Of a DNA stretch of 56,263 nucleotides, positions 44,063 to 53,345 are shown in pieces. The position numbers and the translations under genes are program-made. The DNA lies in assembly GCA_012719445.1 (NCBI GenBank), contig JAAYAH010000199.1:1-56263 (forward strand), given 5' to 3'. The stretch is from Actinomycetales bacterium. GTDB lineage: Bacteria > Actinomycetota > Actinomycetes > Actinomycetales > Kineosporiaceae. A model generated the notes under the pieces. It was not told where the DNA came from and ran no database searches. It saw only the letters and a program-made list of their open reading frames with translations. How positions within the stretch are numbered: the stretch's first letter is position 1; every line of letters starts with the position of its first letter.

Positions 44063-45016
44063 CTACTCCCGGTCCAGTCCTGCCGTCCATCCCCGCGCCA
44101 GGGAGGCGACCCGCCGGACGACGCGCTCCGATGCCTCCCGGTCCCCGTCACCGGCACCGACCGCGTACCCCACCAGGAACCCGGTCAACGGCGCTGCGGG
44201 TCTCGCGATCCCGTGCGCGACCTCCCTGGCCAGGTCGAGCAGCGCCGCGACGTCCACGGCCGCCGGATCCACGCCGAGCTCCTCGACCAGGGTGGCGACC
44301 CATCGGTCCAGCTCCGAGTCGAGGGGGGCCGGCCCGGCGCCGGTGGACCGGGATCCGGGGGACGGCGAGCCGGCGGCGTGGGTCATGGTGTGGTCCTCCC
44401 GGAGGGCGTGGTCGAGTCGGGCCACAGCGTCCCACGTGTCCGCGTCCTCGGCGGCGCCGTGGCGGTCCGGCACGCCCGTCAGGGTCAGCCCGTGCACGAG
44501 GCGCCGGACCGCGGCCCCGTGCACCCCGGACACCCCGGCGACGTCGGTCCCGGCCCGGCAACGTCGCAGGGCGAGGACCAGCGCCTGCCTGCGGTACACG
44601 GCGACGAGGGGTTGGCCGAGCCCCTCGGCGGAGACGAGCTGTGCCCCGTCGGCTCCCGGCGTCGCCGCGAGGGTCGCGAGCAGGTCCGGAACCGCCGGTG
44701 CGGCGAGCGGGTGATCGCAGGCGAGGACGAGCACGGGCAGGTCGCCGTCCTGGCCGAGGTGGGTGAGGCCGGCGTCGATCCCGGCGACCGGCCCGCCGAA
44801 CGGGGGGTCCTCCTGGACGGCCGGGACCCCGTCCCGGGCGAGCCGGGCAGGTCCGACGACGACCCTCCGCCGAGCGCCGGACGCCGCGGCGAGGGCCCGG
44901 TCGAGCAGGGGCAGCCCGCCGACGGACAGCTCCGCCTTGCCGAGCCCTCCCAGTCGCCGACCGCGACCACCGGCCAGGACGATCGCGTCGTGGACGATCG
45001 CGTCGTGGACGATCAC
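44063..45016 (-). CDS. mobA: Molybdenum cofactor guanylyltransferase MobA fused to a DUF6457-like domain
   Basis: 317 residues from GTG 45016 (a frame start at 45061 would overlap narI by 31 bases). AIVLAGGRGRRLGGLGKAEL is the GTP-binding LAGGxxxRxGxxK motif; VLACDHPLAAP gives the Mg-binding Asp; EGLGQPLVAVYRRQAL follows. MobA joins GMP to molybdopterin to make the MGD form needed by nitrate reductase. After a Ser/Gly/Pro linker, residues ~235-317 (LDSELDRWVATLVEELGVDP, FLVGYAVGAGDGDREAS) form a helical DUF6457-type domain often found alone beside Moco genes. Last gene of the nar run, 13 bases after narI. Confidence 0.9.
   Translation of the reverse strand: MIVHDAIVHDAIVLAGGRGRRLGGLGKAELSVGGLPLLDRALAAASGARRRVVVGPARLARDGVPAVQEDPPFGGPVAGIDAGLTHLGQDGDLPVLVLACDHPLAAPAVPDLLATLAATPGADGAQLVSAEGLGQPLVAVYRRQALVLALRRCRAGTDVAGVSGVHGAAVRRLVHGLTLTGVPDRHGAAEDADTWDAVARLDHALREDHTMTHAAGSPSPGSRSTGAGPAPLDSELDRWVATLVEELGVDPAAVDVAALLDLAREVAHGIARPAAPLTGFLVGYAVGAGDGDREASERVVRRVASLARGWTAGLDRE
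44978..45014 (-). repeat. 15-bp tandem repeat at the mobA start
   Basis: GACGATCGCGTCGTG is repeated perfectly (44978-44992, 44993-45007) plus a 7-base partial copy, giving IVHDAIVHDAIVLAGG at the MobA N-terminus. It lengthens the strand before the GTP-binding loop. Confidence 0.93.
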
Positions 45017-45029
45017 CGGTTCGCCCCCG

Positions 45030-45788
45030 TCACCGACGGAGGCGCTGTCTCCGGTCCGCACCCCACCCGGGCCGCGGGGCGCGGGACGCCGGGCTGGACA
45101 GCGCCGGGCGACGCCGCCGGTAGACGATGTACGGGCGGAACAGGTAGCCGATCGGCGCGCTGAAGGCGTGCACCAGCCGGGTGAACGGCCAGATCGCGAA
45201 CAGCGTCAGCCCGAAGAGGACGTGGACGTGGAACGCGGTGTCCGCGTGGGTCATCGCCTCGACGTCCGGCCGGAGCACGAACAGCGAGCGGAACCACGGC
45301 GACACGGTGGTGCGGTAGTCGTGCCCCTCCCCCGTCGCCCCCGCGCCCAGCAGGGTGACGGCGAGCCCGGCCACGATCGCGGCCGCGAGCACCAGGTACA
45401 TGATCTTGTCGTTCCAGGTGGTGGCCATGAACACCGGGCCGCGGGTCCGCCGCCGGTACACCAGCAGGACGATCCCGGCGAGGGTGCACACCCCGGCGAC
45501 GCCGCCGAGGACCAGGGCCTGGACGTGGTAGGTCTCCTGGCTCATCCCCAGCGTCTCAGTCCAGCTCTTCGGCACCAGCAGCCCGATGATGTGCCCCACG
45601 AGCACGACGAGGATGCCGAAGTGGAACACCGGGCTGCCGAAGCGCAGCAGCGCCGACTCGTACAACTGGGAGGAGCGCGTCGTCCAGCCGAACTGGTCGT
45701 AGCGCCACCGCCAGATCAGGCCGCCGACGAAGAGGACGGCGACGAGGTACGGCAGAACACCCCAGAGGGCGATGTCGAGGGTGCTCAT
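45030..45788 (-). CDS. narI: Respiratory nitrate reductase gamma subunit (cytochrome b)
   Basis: 252 residues, five transmembrane helices. Heme-ligand His residues: VFHFGILVVLVGHIIG (two in helix 2) and FHVHVLFGLTLFAIWPFTRL plus VHAFS (helix 5), as in E. coli NarI, for the two b hemes. It takes electrons from menaquinol at the outer side and passes them to NarH. The C-terminal ~30 residues are a basic Arg/Pro tail. ATG overlaps the narJ stop (ATGA at 45785). Confidence 0.96.
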   Translation of the reverse strand: MSTLDIALWGVLPYLVAVLFVGGLIWRWRYDQFGWTTRSSQLYESALLRFGSPVFHFGILVVLVGHIIGLLVPKSWTETLGMSQETYHVQALVLGGVAGVCTLAGIVLLVYRRRTRGPVFMATTWNDKIMYLVLAAAIVAGLAVTLLGAGATGEGHDYRTTVSPWFRSLFVLRPDVEAMTHADTAFHVHVLFGLTLFAIWPFTRLVHAFSAPIGYLFRPYIVYRRRRPALSSPASRAPRPGWGADRRQRLRR

Positions 45789-46474
45789 CTGCGGGCTCCC
45801 GAGGGCAGCAGGGACGTGGGGCCGAGGTCGGCGGTCTCACCGAGTGCGGCGGCGCCGGTCGAGCCGTACCCGGCGAGACCGACCCCCTCCAGCGGAGGGC
45901 CGGTCCGGGCCAGGGCCCTGGCCTGGGCCTCGTCGGCCGGGCTGGGACCGGGCAACAGCGAGCACACCGCCTCGACCGGCGACGCGTAGGGCGAACCGAG
46001 GTCGGACAGGGCCAGCCGCAGCAACTCCAACCCCGCCCGGTGCCCGGACAGCAGTTCGAGCCCCCGTTCGAGGTCGACGGTGGCCCCGAACTCCAGCACC
46101 ACCGGCAGGAAGTCGGGCAGCTCCCCCGGATCCAGCTCCCGGCCGTGGGACCGGTACAGCTCCTTCAACCGGGCCAGGGACAGCCCGCGCCGGCGGGTCT
46201 CCCCGTCGGTCCACCAGGTCAGGTACAGGCTGCAGCGGCGCCGACGGTCGAGCACCGAGACGTAGTGCTCCTGGAGCTCACGCAGCGGTGTCGCCCGCAG
46301 GTGCGCGAGGAACGCCGTCAGCCGGTCCCGTGCCGGGCCGGCGGGCAGCTCGCCCACCGCCGCCTCGATCACCGGCAGGTCGGCCAGCAGCCGGTCGTCG
46401 GGGTACCCGAGCAGCAGGGAGGCCGCCTGCAGCACCACCCGGGCCTGCTGCGTCGTCCTCCGGCGGAGTCTCAT
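45785..46474 (-). CDS. narJ: Nitrate reductase assembly chaperone
   Basis: 229 residues, all-helical TorD/NarJ-family protein: QAASLLLGYPDDRLLADLPV, LQEHYVSVLDRRRRCSLYLT, LPDFLPVVLEFGATVDLERG, SPYASPVEAVCSLLPG. It binds the NarG N-terminus and is needed for Mo-cofactor insertion and membrane attachment; not part of the final enzyme. Overlaps narH (ATGA at 46471) and narI. The C-terminal ~40 residues are low-complexity. Confidence 0.93.
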   Translation of the reverse strand: MRLRRRTTQQARVVLQAASLLLGYPDDRLLADLPVIEAAVGELPAGPARDRLTAFLAHLRATPLRELQEHYVSVLDRRRRCSLYLTWWTDGETRRRGLSLARLKELYRSHGRELDPGELPDFLPVVLEFGATVDLERGLELLSGHRAGLELLRLALSDLGSPYASPVEAVCSLLPGPSPADEAQARALARTGPPLEGVGLAGYGSTGAAALGETADLGPTSLLPSGARR

Positions 46475-48204
46475 CGCTGCTCCTCCCCCGACGGCGCGTC
46501 CGATGACGCCTCCGGCGACCCTCCGGCCGGTCCCGGTGGCTCCGACGGCTCGGCTGCGGGCGGGAACATCCCGGGCGGGGTGCCGCGACCGTCCCAGTTG
46601 AGCAGGTTGACCTTGGCCGCGCGCGACTCGGGATCGGCGAACCCGGAGCTGGTCTGCCGCTGCCGCAACGCGTGGAAGGTCTCCACGGACACCGGCACCG
46701 GCCTCCCGGAGGCCTCCCCGAACGGCCCGCTGCCGTACATGCCGGGCCCGCCGTCGACGTCGAGGCTGCAGGCCAGCTCCTCCAGTTGGTGCCCCTGCTC
46801 GGCGTACGCGGAGGGGATGACGTAGCGGTCCTCGTACTTCGCGATGGCGAGCAGCCGGTACAGCTCGACGAGCTGGTCCCCGGTCATCCCGACGGCGGCG
46901 GCGATCCCCTCGTCCAGCTCCTCGCCGAGGGTGACCCGGCGCATGTAGGAGCGCATCGCGGCCAGCCGGCGCAGCACGCCGTCCACCACCGTGGTGTCCC
47001 CGGCGCTGAACAGGGAGGCGAGGTAGGCCACCGGGATGCGCAGCGTCTCGATAGCGCCGAACAGGTTGTCGACGTCCTCGCCGTCGAAGCCGGTGTCCCG
47101 CAGCGCCTCCGAGACCGGCGACAGCGGCGGCACGTACCAGACCATCGGCATGGTGCGGTACTCCGGGTGCAGCGGCAGGGCGACCCGGTAGGTCTTGGCC
47201 AGGGCGTGGATCGGGGACCGCTGGGCCGCCTCGATCCAGTCGTCGCTGATCCCCTCCCGGCGGGCTCCCGCGATCACCTCCGGGTCGTGCGGGTCGAGCA
47301 TCAGGTCGAGCTGGGCGGCGTAGAGGTCGGTCTCGTCCGGGACCGACGCGGCCGCGGTCACCCGGTCGGCGTCGTAGAGCACCAGGCCGATGTAGCGCAG
47401 CCGCCCGACGCAGGTCTCGCTGCACACGGTCGGCAGCCCCACCTCCACCCGGGGGTAGCAGAAGGTGCACTTCTCGGCCTTGCCGGTGCGGTGGTTGAAG
47501 TAGACCTTCTTGTACGGGCAGCCGGTGACGCACATCCGCCAGCCCCGGCAACGGTCCTGGTCGACGAGCACGATGCCGTCCTCGGACCGCTTGTACATCG
47601 CCCCGGACGGGCAGGACGCCACGCACGAGGGGTTGAGGCAGTGCTCGCAGATCCGGGGCAGGTACATCATGAAGGACTTCTCGTACTCCATGAGCACCTG
47701 CTCCGAGGTGCGCTCGCGGACCTGGGCGACCATGGGGTCGAGGTGGCCGAGCTCCGGGGCACCGCCGAGGTCGTCGTCCCAGTTGGCGCTCCACTCGATG
47801 GCCATGGGCTTGCCGCTGAGCAGCGACTTCGGCCGGGCGACCGGGAAGTCCTCGCCGACCGGCGCGGTGATCAGGGTGTCGTAGTCGTAGGTCCAGGGCT
47901 CGTAGTAGTCGTCGATGGTCGGCATCACCGGGTTGGAGAAGATGGTGAGCAGCTTGCGCAGCCGCCCGCCCGCGGTGAGGGTGAGCCGGCCCCTGCGGTT
48001 CAGCCGCCAGCCGCCCCGCCACCGCTCCTGGTCCTCGTAACGTCGCGGGTAGCCCTGGCCGGGGCGGGTCTCGACGTTGTTGAACCACACGTACTCGACG
48101 CCCGGCCGGTTGGTCCACGCCTGCTTGCAGGTGACCGAGCAGGTGTGGCAGCCGATGCACTTGTCGAGGTTCATCACCATCGCGAGCTGGGCCATCACCC
48201 GCAT
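46471..48204 (-). CDS. narH: Respiratory nitrate reductase beta subunit (Fe-S protein)
   Basis: 577 residues, cytoplasmic electron-transfer subunit. Four Cys groups: CIGCHTCSVTCKQAW, CEHCLNPSCVASCPSG, CRGWRMCVTGCPYKK and CTFCYP...CSETCVGR. The Trp in CRGWRMC replaces a Cys, the known NarH feature that makes one cluster [3Fe-4S]. The ATG (48204) overlaps the narG stop as TGATG. Length is slightly above the usual ~510 because of a Pro/Ser/Glu-rich C-terminal tail (PAAEPSEPPGPAGGSPEASS). Confidence 0.97.
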   Translation of the reverse strand: MRVMAQLAMVMNLDKCIGCHTCSVTCKQAWTNRPGVEYVWFNNVETRPGQGYPRRYEDQERWRGGWRLNRRGRLTLTAGGRLRKLLTIFSNPVMPTIDDYYEPWTYDYDTLITAPVGEDFPVARPKSLLSGKPMAIEWSANWDDDLGGAPELGHLDPMVAQVRERTSEQVLMEYEKSFMMYLPRICEHCLNPSCVASCPSGAMYKRSEDGIVLVDQDRCRGWRMCVTGCPYKKVYFNHRTGKAEKCTFCYPRVEVGLPTVCSETCVGRLRYIGLVLYDADRVTAAASVPDETDLYAAQLDLMLDPHDPEVIAGARREGISDDWIEAAQRSPIHALAKTYRVALPLHPEYRTMPMVWYVPPLSPVSEALRDTGFDGEDVDNLFGAIETLRIPVAYLASLFSAGDTTVVDGVLRRLAAMRSYMRRVTLGEELDEGIAAAVGMTGDQLVELYRLLAIAKYEDRYVIPSAYAEQGHQLEELACSLDVDGGPGMYGSGPFGEASGRPVPVSVETFHALRQRQTSSGFADPESRAAKVNLLNWDGRGTPPGMFPPAAEPSEPPGPAGGSPEASSDAPSGEEQR

Positions 48205-51200
48205 CAGTAGCTCACCTCCTGGCTCCGGCGACGGACGACGGTGACCTCGTCCCGCTGGATCCCGGTGGGACCGAGGTAGTTGAACGCGAAGGAGAGCTGG
48301 GCGTAGCCGCCGATGAGGTGGGTCGGCTTGACCAGGATCCGGGTGAGCGAGTTGTGGATCCCGCCGCGCCGCCCGCTGGTCTCGCTGATCGGCACGTTCA
48401 CCACCCGCTCCTGCGCGTGGTAGACGAACACCACCCCCGGCGGCAGCCGGTGGCTGACGACGGCACGGACCACGAGCACACCGTTGCGGTTGACGGCCTC
48501 CACCCAGTCGTTGTCGCGCACCCCGATCGCGGCGGCGTCGGCGACGCTCATCCAGATCGTCGGACCGCCCCGGGACAGCGACAGCATGAACAGGTTGTCC
48601 TGGTACTCGGAGTGGATGGACCACTTGGAGTGCGGGGTGAGGTAGCGCACCGTCACCTGCTTCGTGCCGTCCGGACCGATCTCCGGTTCACCGAACAGCC
48701 GGTGCATGTCCAGCGGCGGCCGGTAGGTGGGCAGCTCCTCGCCGAACTCGTGGATCCAGTCGTGGTCGAGGTAGAGGTGCATCCGGCCGGTGAGGGTGTG
48801 CCACGGCTTGAGCCGCTCCACGTTGATGGTGAACGGCGCGTAGCGGCGGCCGCCGGTCTCGCTGCCGGACCACTCCGGGCTGGTGATCACCGGAACCGGG
48901 CGGGCCTGGGTGTCGGCGAAGGTGATCCGCCGCTCCTCACTGCCCTCGGCGAGATCGGCGAGCCGGCGCCCGGTGCGCTCCTCCAGGCGGCGGAACCCCT
49001 CGACGGCCAGCCGCCCGTTCGTGGTGCCGGACAGGGCGAGGATCGCCTCGGCCAGCTTCACGTCGGTGTCCAGGGCCGGTCGACCGGCACCGGCCCCGGC
49101 GGACATCACCCCGTTCCGCGCCGCGAGCTGGGCCACCTCGGCGTCGGGGACGACGGTGACCGCCTTCGTGGTCAGGCCGGCTGTCTCCACCAGCGGGCCG
49201 AGCGAGGCGAGCCGGTCGGCGACGGCCGGATAGTCCCGCTCCACCACGGTGATCGACGGCATGGTGCGCCCCGGCACCGGTGGTTCGCCGTCCGCCCGCC
49301 AGTCCCGCACCCTGCCACGGGGTTGCGCCGTCTCCCCGGGGGTGTCGTGCTGCAGCGGGACGGCGACCACGTCCCGACGTACCCCGAGGTGGGTCGCCGC
49401 CAGCTCGCTGAACCGGCGGGCGACGGCGTGGAAGGCGTCGAAGTCGCTGCGGGTCTGCCACGGGGGGTCGATGGCCGGGCTGAAGGCGTGCACGAAGGGG
49501 TGCATGTCGGTGCTGGACAGGTCGTGCTTCTCGTACCAGGTGGCGGCGGGCAGCACGATGTCGGAGAGCAGCGTCGAACTGGTCATCCGGAAGTCGAGGG
49601 ACACCAGCAGGTCGAGCTTCCCCTCCGGGGCGTCCTCGCGCCAGCGCACGTCACGGGGACGCAGCTCCGGCGGGGTCTCCTCGGCCCGCACCGCGGACCG
49701 GGTGCCGAGCAGGTGCCGGAGGAAGTACTCGTTGCCCTTGGCGGAGGACCCGAACAGGTTGGCCCGCCACAGGGTGAGCACCCGCGGCCAGTTCCGCTCG
49801 GCGTCCGGGTCCTCGACCGCCCAGCCCAGCCGGCCGGCGGCGAGCTCCTCGGCGACGTGGCCCGGGGCCGCCGCGGCGACATCGCCCAGCGCCGGTGCCT
49901 CCGCGGCTCCGTCCTGGCCGCTCCCGGAGCCGTCGGTCGGACCGCCGTCCTGGCCGCTCCCGGTGCCCGCCGCGGCGCCGACCCGCCGTCCGATGTCGTC
50001 GGCCAGGTCGAGGGGGTTGCGGTCGAAGGTCGGGTGGGAGGGCATCCAGCCCATCCGCGCCGAGGCGGCCAGCGCGTCGGCGGTGTGCATCCCGGCGAGC
50101 CGTCCCGGGGCCAGCGGCGAGGTGAGGGCGTCGGCGCGGTAGGAGTCGTAGCGCCACTGGTCGGTGTTCGTGTACCAGAAGGCGGTACCGATCATCTGCC
50201 GCGGCGGCCGGGTCCAGTCGAGGGCCATGGCGAGGGAGACCTGACCGGTCACCGGCCGGACCTTCTCCTGCCCCACGTAGTGCGCCCAGCCGCCGCCGTT
50301 GCGTCCCATGGACCCGGTGAACAGCAGCAGGGACAGGATGGCCCGGTAGGCGGCGTCACCGTGGAACCAGTGACAGACCCCGGCCCCCATGATGATCATG
50401 TTCTTGCCGCCGGAGGCCTCACCGTTGCGGGCCATCTCCCGCGCGATCCGGGTGCACTGGGTGGCCGGCACCGAGGTCAGCGTCTCCTGCCAGGCCGGCG
50501 TGTACGGCTGGCCGGCGTCGTCGTACCCGGTCGGCCACTCCCCCGGCAGCCCGGGGCGGCTCACCCCGTACTGGGCCAGGACCAGGTCGAACACCGTGGT
50601 CACCAGCCGTCCGCCCACCCGGCGCACCGGGACCCCGCGGCGCAGCACCTCGCCGCGCCCGTCCGGCCCCGGGGTGTCGAACCGGGGCAGCAGCACCTCG
50701 ACGGCCTCATCGGCCCCCGCCGTCCCGGTCTCGGGCAGGAGGGTCAGCCGGGGGACGACGTCACCGAGGTCGAGGTTCCACCGGCCGACCCCCGACGCGG
50801 CGTAGCGGAAGCCGAGGGAGCCGTTGGGGACGACGGCCTCCCCGGTGCGCTCGTCGAGGACGACGGTCTTCCACTCCTCCTCCGGCGCGTCCTCCCCGGG
50901 TGCGCCGTCCCCGGCGGAGGAGTCGGTGGGTGCCAGGTCGGCTGCGGTGAGGAACCCGCCGGGCAGGTAGGCGCCGTCCTGCTCGGTGAGGGTGACCAGG
51001 AACGGCATGTCGGTGTACCGGCGCAGGAAGTCGGCGAAGAACGGGGTCTGCCGCTCGACCAGGAACTCGTTGAGGATGACGTGTCCCATCGCCATCGCCA
51101 GCGCGCCGTCGGTCCCCGGCTGGGCGGGCATCCACTCGTCCGCGAACTTCGTGTGGTCGGAGTAGTCCGGCGAGACCACGACCACCTTCTGGCCCTTGTA

Positions 51201-52052
51201 CCGGGCCTCGGCCATCCAGTGCGCGTCGGGGGTCCTGGTGATGGGGACGTTGGACCCCCACATGAAGAGGTAGCCGGCGTTCCACCAGTCCCCCGACTCG
51301 GGGACGTCGGTCTGGTCGCCGAACACCTGCGGGCTGGCGACGGGCAGGTCGGCGTACCAGTCGTAGAACGACGTCATGACCCCGCCGAGCAGTTCGATGA
51401 ACCGCGCCCCCACGGCGTGGGAGACCATCGACATCGCCGGGATCGGGGAGAAGCCGACGACCCGGTCCGGGCCGTGGGTCTTGATGGTGTGCACGTGCGC
51501 TGCGGCGATGATCTCGACGACCTCGTCCCAGGTCGCCCGCACGTGCCCGCCCCGGCCACGGACGCTCTGGTAGCGGCGGCGCCGCTCCGGGTCGCCGACG
51601 ACGTCCGCCCACGCGGCGACGGGGTCCCCCAGCCGGGCCCTCGCCTCCCGGTAGAGGTCGAGGAGGACGCCGCGGGCGTAGGGGTAGCGGATCCGGGTCG
51701 GCGAGTAGGTGTACCAGGAGAACGCGGCTCCCCGGGGGCACCCCCGCGGCTCGTACTCGGGCGAGTCGGGCCCCACCGACGGGTAGTCGGTCTCCTGGCT
51801 CTCCCAGGTGATGATCCCGTCCTTGACGTACACCTTCCAGGAGCACGACCCGGTGCAGTTCACCCCGTGCGTGGAGCGCACCACCTTGTCGTGGCTCCAC
51901 CGGTCGCGGTAGAAGGCGTCGCCCTCCCGGCCACCGACCCGTTCCACGGTGCGCAGGTCCTCGGAGACGGTGCCGGGGCGGAGGTGGCGGCCGAGGCGGA
52001 GCAGGGCGTCGGTCGCCGGCCCGTCCGGCCGCGACGCTGCGGGGGCGGTCAT
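48204..52052 (-). CDS. narG: Respiratory nitrate reductase alpha subunit (Mo-bisMGD)
   Basis: 1282 residues, catalytic subunit reducing nitrate to nitrite. HGVNCTGSCSWKVYV near residue 65 gives the His/Cys ligands of the FS0 [4Fe-4S] cluster; TSFYDWYADLPVASPQ contains the Asp that binds molybdenum; YLFMWGSNVPITRTPDAHWM and GAGVCHWFHGDAAYRAILSL are core MGD-binding segments. No Tat motif, so the active site faces the cytoplasm, as in NarGHI. An inserted Gly/Ser/Asp stretch with GSGQDG repeated (about 49905-49970) is not typical. ATG overlaps the narK stop (ATGA at 52049). Confidence 0.97.
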   Translation of the reverse strand: MTAPAASRPDGPATDALLRLGRHLRPGTVSEDLRTVERVGGREGDAFYRDRWSHDKVVRSTHGVNCTGSCSWKVYVKDGIITWESQETDYPSVGPDSPEYEPRGCPRGAAFSWYTYSPTRIRYPYARGVLLDLYREARARLGDPVAAWADVVGDPERRRRYQSVRGRGGHVRATWDEVVEIIAAAHVHTIKTHGPDRVVGFSPIPAMSMVSHAVGARFIELLGGVMTSFYDWYADLPVASPQVFGDQTDVPESGDWWNAGYLFMWGSNVPITRTPDAHWMAEARYKGQKVVVVSPDYSDHTKFADEWMPAQPGTDGALAMAMGHVILNEFLVERQTPFFADFLRRYTDMPFLVTLTEQDGAYLPGGFLTAADLAPTDSSAGDGAPGEDAPEEEWKTVVLDERTGEAVVPNGSLGFRYAASGVGRWNLDLGDVVPRLTLLPETGTAGADEAVEVLLPRFDTPGPDGRGEVLRRGVPVRRVGGRLVTTVFDLVLAQYGVSRPGLPGEWPTGYDDAGQPYTPAWQETLTSVPATQCTRIAREMARNGEASGGKNMIIMGAGVCHWFHGDAAYRAILSLLLFTGSMGRNGGGWAHYVGQEKVRPVTGQVSLAMALDWTRPPRQMIGTAFWYTNTDQWRYDSYRADALTSPLAPGRLAGMHTADALAASARMGWMPSHPTFDRNPLDLADDIGRRVGAAAGTGSGQDGGPTDGSGSGQDGAAEAPALGDVAAAAPGHVAEELAAGRLGWAVEDPDAERNWPRVLTLWRANLFGSSAKGNEYFLRHLLGTRSAVRAEETPPELRPRDVRWREDAPEGKLDLLVSLDFRMTSSTLLSDIVLPAATWYEKHDLSSTDMHPFVHAFSPAIDPPWQTRSDFDAFHAVARRFSELAATHLGVRRDVVAVPLQHDTPGETAQPRGRVRDWRADGEPPVPGRTMPSITVVERDYPAVADRLASLGPLVETAGLTTKAVTVVPDAEVAQLAARNGVMSAGAGAGRPALDTDVKLAEAILALSGTTNGRLAVEGFRRLEERTGRRLADLAEGSEERRITFADTQARPVPVITSPEWSGSETGGRRYAPFTINVERLKPWHTLTGRMHLYLDHDWIHEFGEELPTYRPPLDMHRLFGEPEIGPDGTKQVTVRYLTPHSKWSIHSEYQDNLFMLSLSRGGPTIWMSVADAAAIGVRDNDWVEAVNRNGVLVVRAVVSHRLPPGVVFVYHAQERVVNVPISETSGRRGGIHNSLTRILVKPTHLIGGYAQLSFAFNYLGPTGIQRDEVTVVRRRSQEVSY

Positions 52053-53275
52053 ACGGAGATCCTTGCGGAGGAGTCCCCGGTCCGCACGACGAGGTGGGTG
52101 AACGCGACGGCGGCGGCCGCGACGACCGCGAGCAGCCCGAGCCCCCAGCCGTAGGAGCCGGTCCACCCGTGCAGCGCGCCGAGGAGCAGCGGGGGCACGA
52201 AGCCGCCGAGCCCCCCGGAGGCGCCGACCACGCCGGTGACCGATCCCACCGTGCCCGCCGGCGCCCGCTGGGCGACCAGGGCGAACACGGCGCCGCTGCC
52301 CGCGCCGAGGGCGACGGCCATGACGAGGAAGGCGAGGGTGCCCACCGGCATCAGCGGCGGGGTCGTGGCCTGGACGGCGGCGCAGCCGGCGACCACCGCC
52401 ATCACCCCGGTCAGCACCGTGGTCACCGGGATCCGGTCGGACAGCCAGCCGCCGAGCGGCCGCATCAGCACGGCGAGGACGACGAACCCGGCCATCCGGT
52501 TCGAGGCGTCGGCGGGGGTGAGCCCGTACCCGGTGCGCAGGTAGGTCGGCAGGTACACCGAGAACGCCACGTACCCGCCGAAGGCCAGCGCGTACAGCGC
52601 CGAGGCCTGCCAGGTCAGGCCGAGCCGCAGCACCGCCCCCACCCGACGCAGCACGGGCTCGACCGGGACCACCCGGTCCGGGGCGTCCCGCAGCAGCAGC
52701 AGCGCCAGCACCCCGTACCCGACGAGCACGACGGCCGTGATCAGGAACGGGGTGGCCACGCTGCCGCGGTCCACGAGCCGGACCGTGGTGAGGGCGCTGA
52801 TCGCCGTCCCGCCCATGCCGGCCCCGAACACCCCGAGAGCCGCGCCGCGGTGCTCGGGCGGGAACCAGGCGTTGACGAAGGGGATCCCCACCGCGAACGC
52901 CGTCCCCGCGACGCCGAGGAAGAACCCGCCGACGAGCAGCGTCGCCAGCGAGCGGTAGCCCGCCAGGCCGACGAACAGCACCGGGACGACGGTGGCGAAC
53001 GAGACCAGCGGGAACATGACCCGACCACCGAACCGGTCGGTGAGGGCACCGACGGGGATCCGGCCGAGCGAGCCGACCAGCACCGGGACGGCGACGAACA
53101 GCGCCTGCTGGAACGAGGTCAGGTCGAGGTCGTCCTTGAACCGGGGGCCGAGCGGGCTGAGCAGCGCCCAGGCCCAGAAGTTGATCGCGAACCCGGCGGT
53201 CGCGAGCCCGAGCATGAGGGCCGGGGAGGCGGAGCGCGCACCGGGACGGGATGCGGCCGGGACCGTCTGGACCAT
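52049..53275 (-). CDS. narK: Nitrate/nitrite transporter, MFS (NarK type)
   Basis: 408 residues, twelve helices. FAINFWAWALLSPLGPRFKD is the NarK first helix; FFLGVAGTAFAVGIPFVNAW and GVFGAGMGGTAISALTTVRL carry the nitrate-signature glycine stretches; RMAGFVVLAVLMRPLGGWLS, DRIPVTTVL is the second-half MFS motif. It exchanges nitrate and nitrite across the membrane for cytoplasmic NarG. ATG 53275 is chosen because GGAAGGG lies just upstream. Follows ywiC by 70 bases with no promoter seen between, so it is probably co-transcribed. Confidence 0.94.
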   Translation of the reverse strand: MVQTVPAASRPGARSASPALMLGLATAGFAINFWAWALLSPLGPRFKDDLDLTSFQQALFVAVPVLVGSLGRIPVGALTDRFGGRVMFPLVSFATVVPVLFVGLAGYRSLATLLVGGFFLGVAGTAFAVGIPFVNAWFPPEHRGAALGVFGAGMGGTAISALTTVRLVDRGSVATPFLITAVVLVGYGVLALLLLRDAPDRVVPVEPVLRRVGAVLRLGLTWQASALYALAFGGYVAFSVYLPTYLRTGYGLTPADASNRMAGFVVLAVLMRPLGGWLSDRIPVTTVLTGVMAVVAGCAAVQATTPPLMPVGTLAFLVMAVALGAGSGAVFALVAQRAPAGTVGSVTGVVGASGGLGGFVPPLLLGALHGWTGSYGWGLGLLAVVAAAAVAFTHLVVRTGDSSARISV

Positions 53276-53345
53276 GAGTGCCCTTCCTGCGGGAGCCCCC
53301 GCCATGAGTCGTCCGCCGGCGACGGCGGGAGAACGCCGGGGAGGC

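Noticed and set aside
45785-48160. 791-codon minus frame containing narJ
   Set aside because: The part upstream of 46474 is out-of-frame narH sequence; the real narJ starts at the ATG overlapping the narH stop.
48318-52154. 1278-codon plus-strand open frame
   Set aside because: Antisense to narG, a shadow frame; narG on the other strand has full cofactor motifs and operon overlaps.
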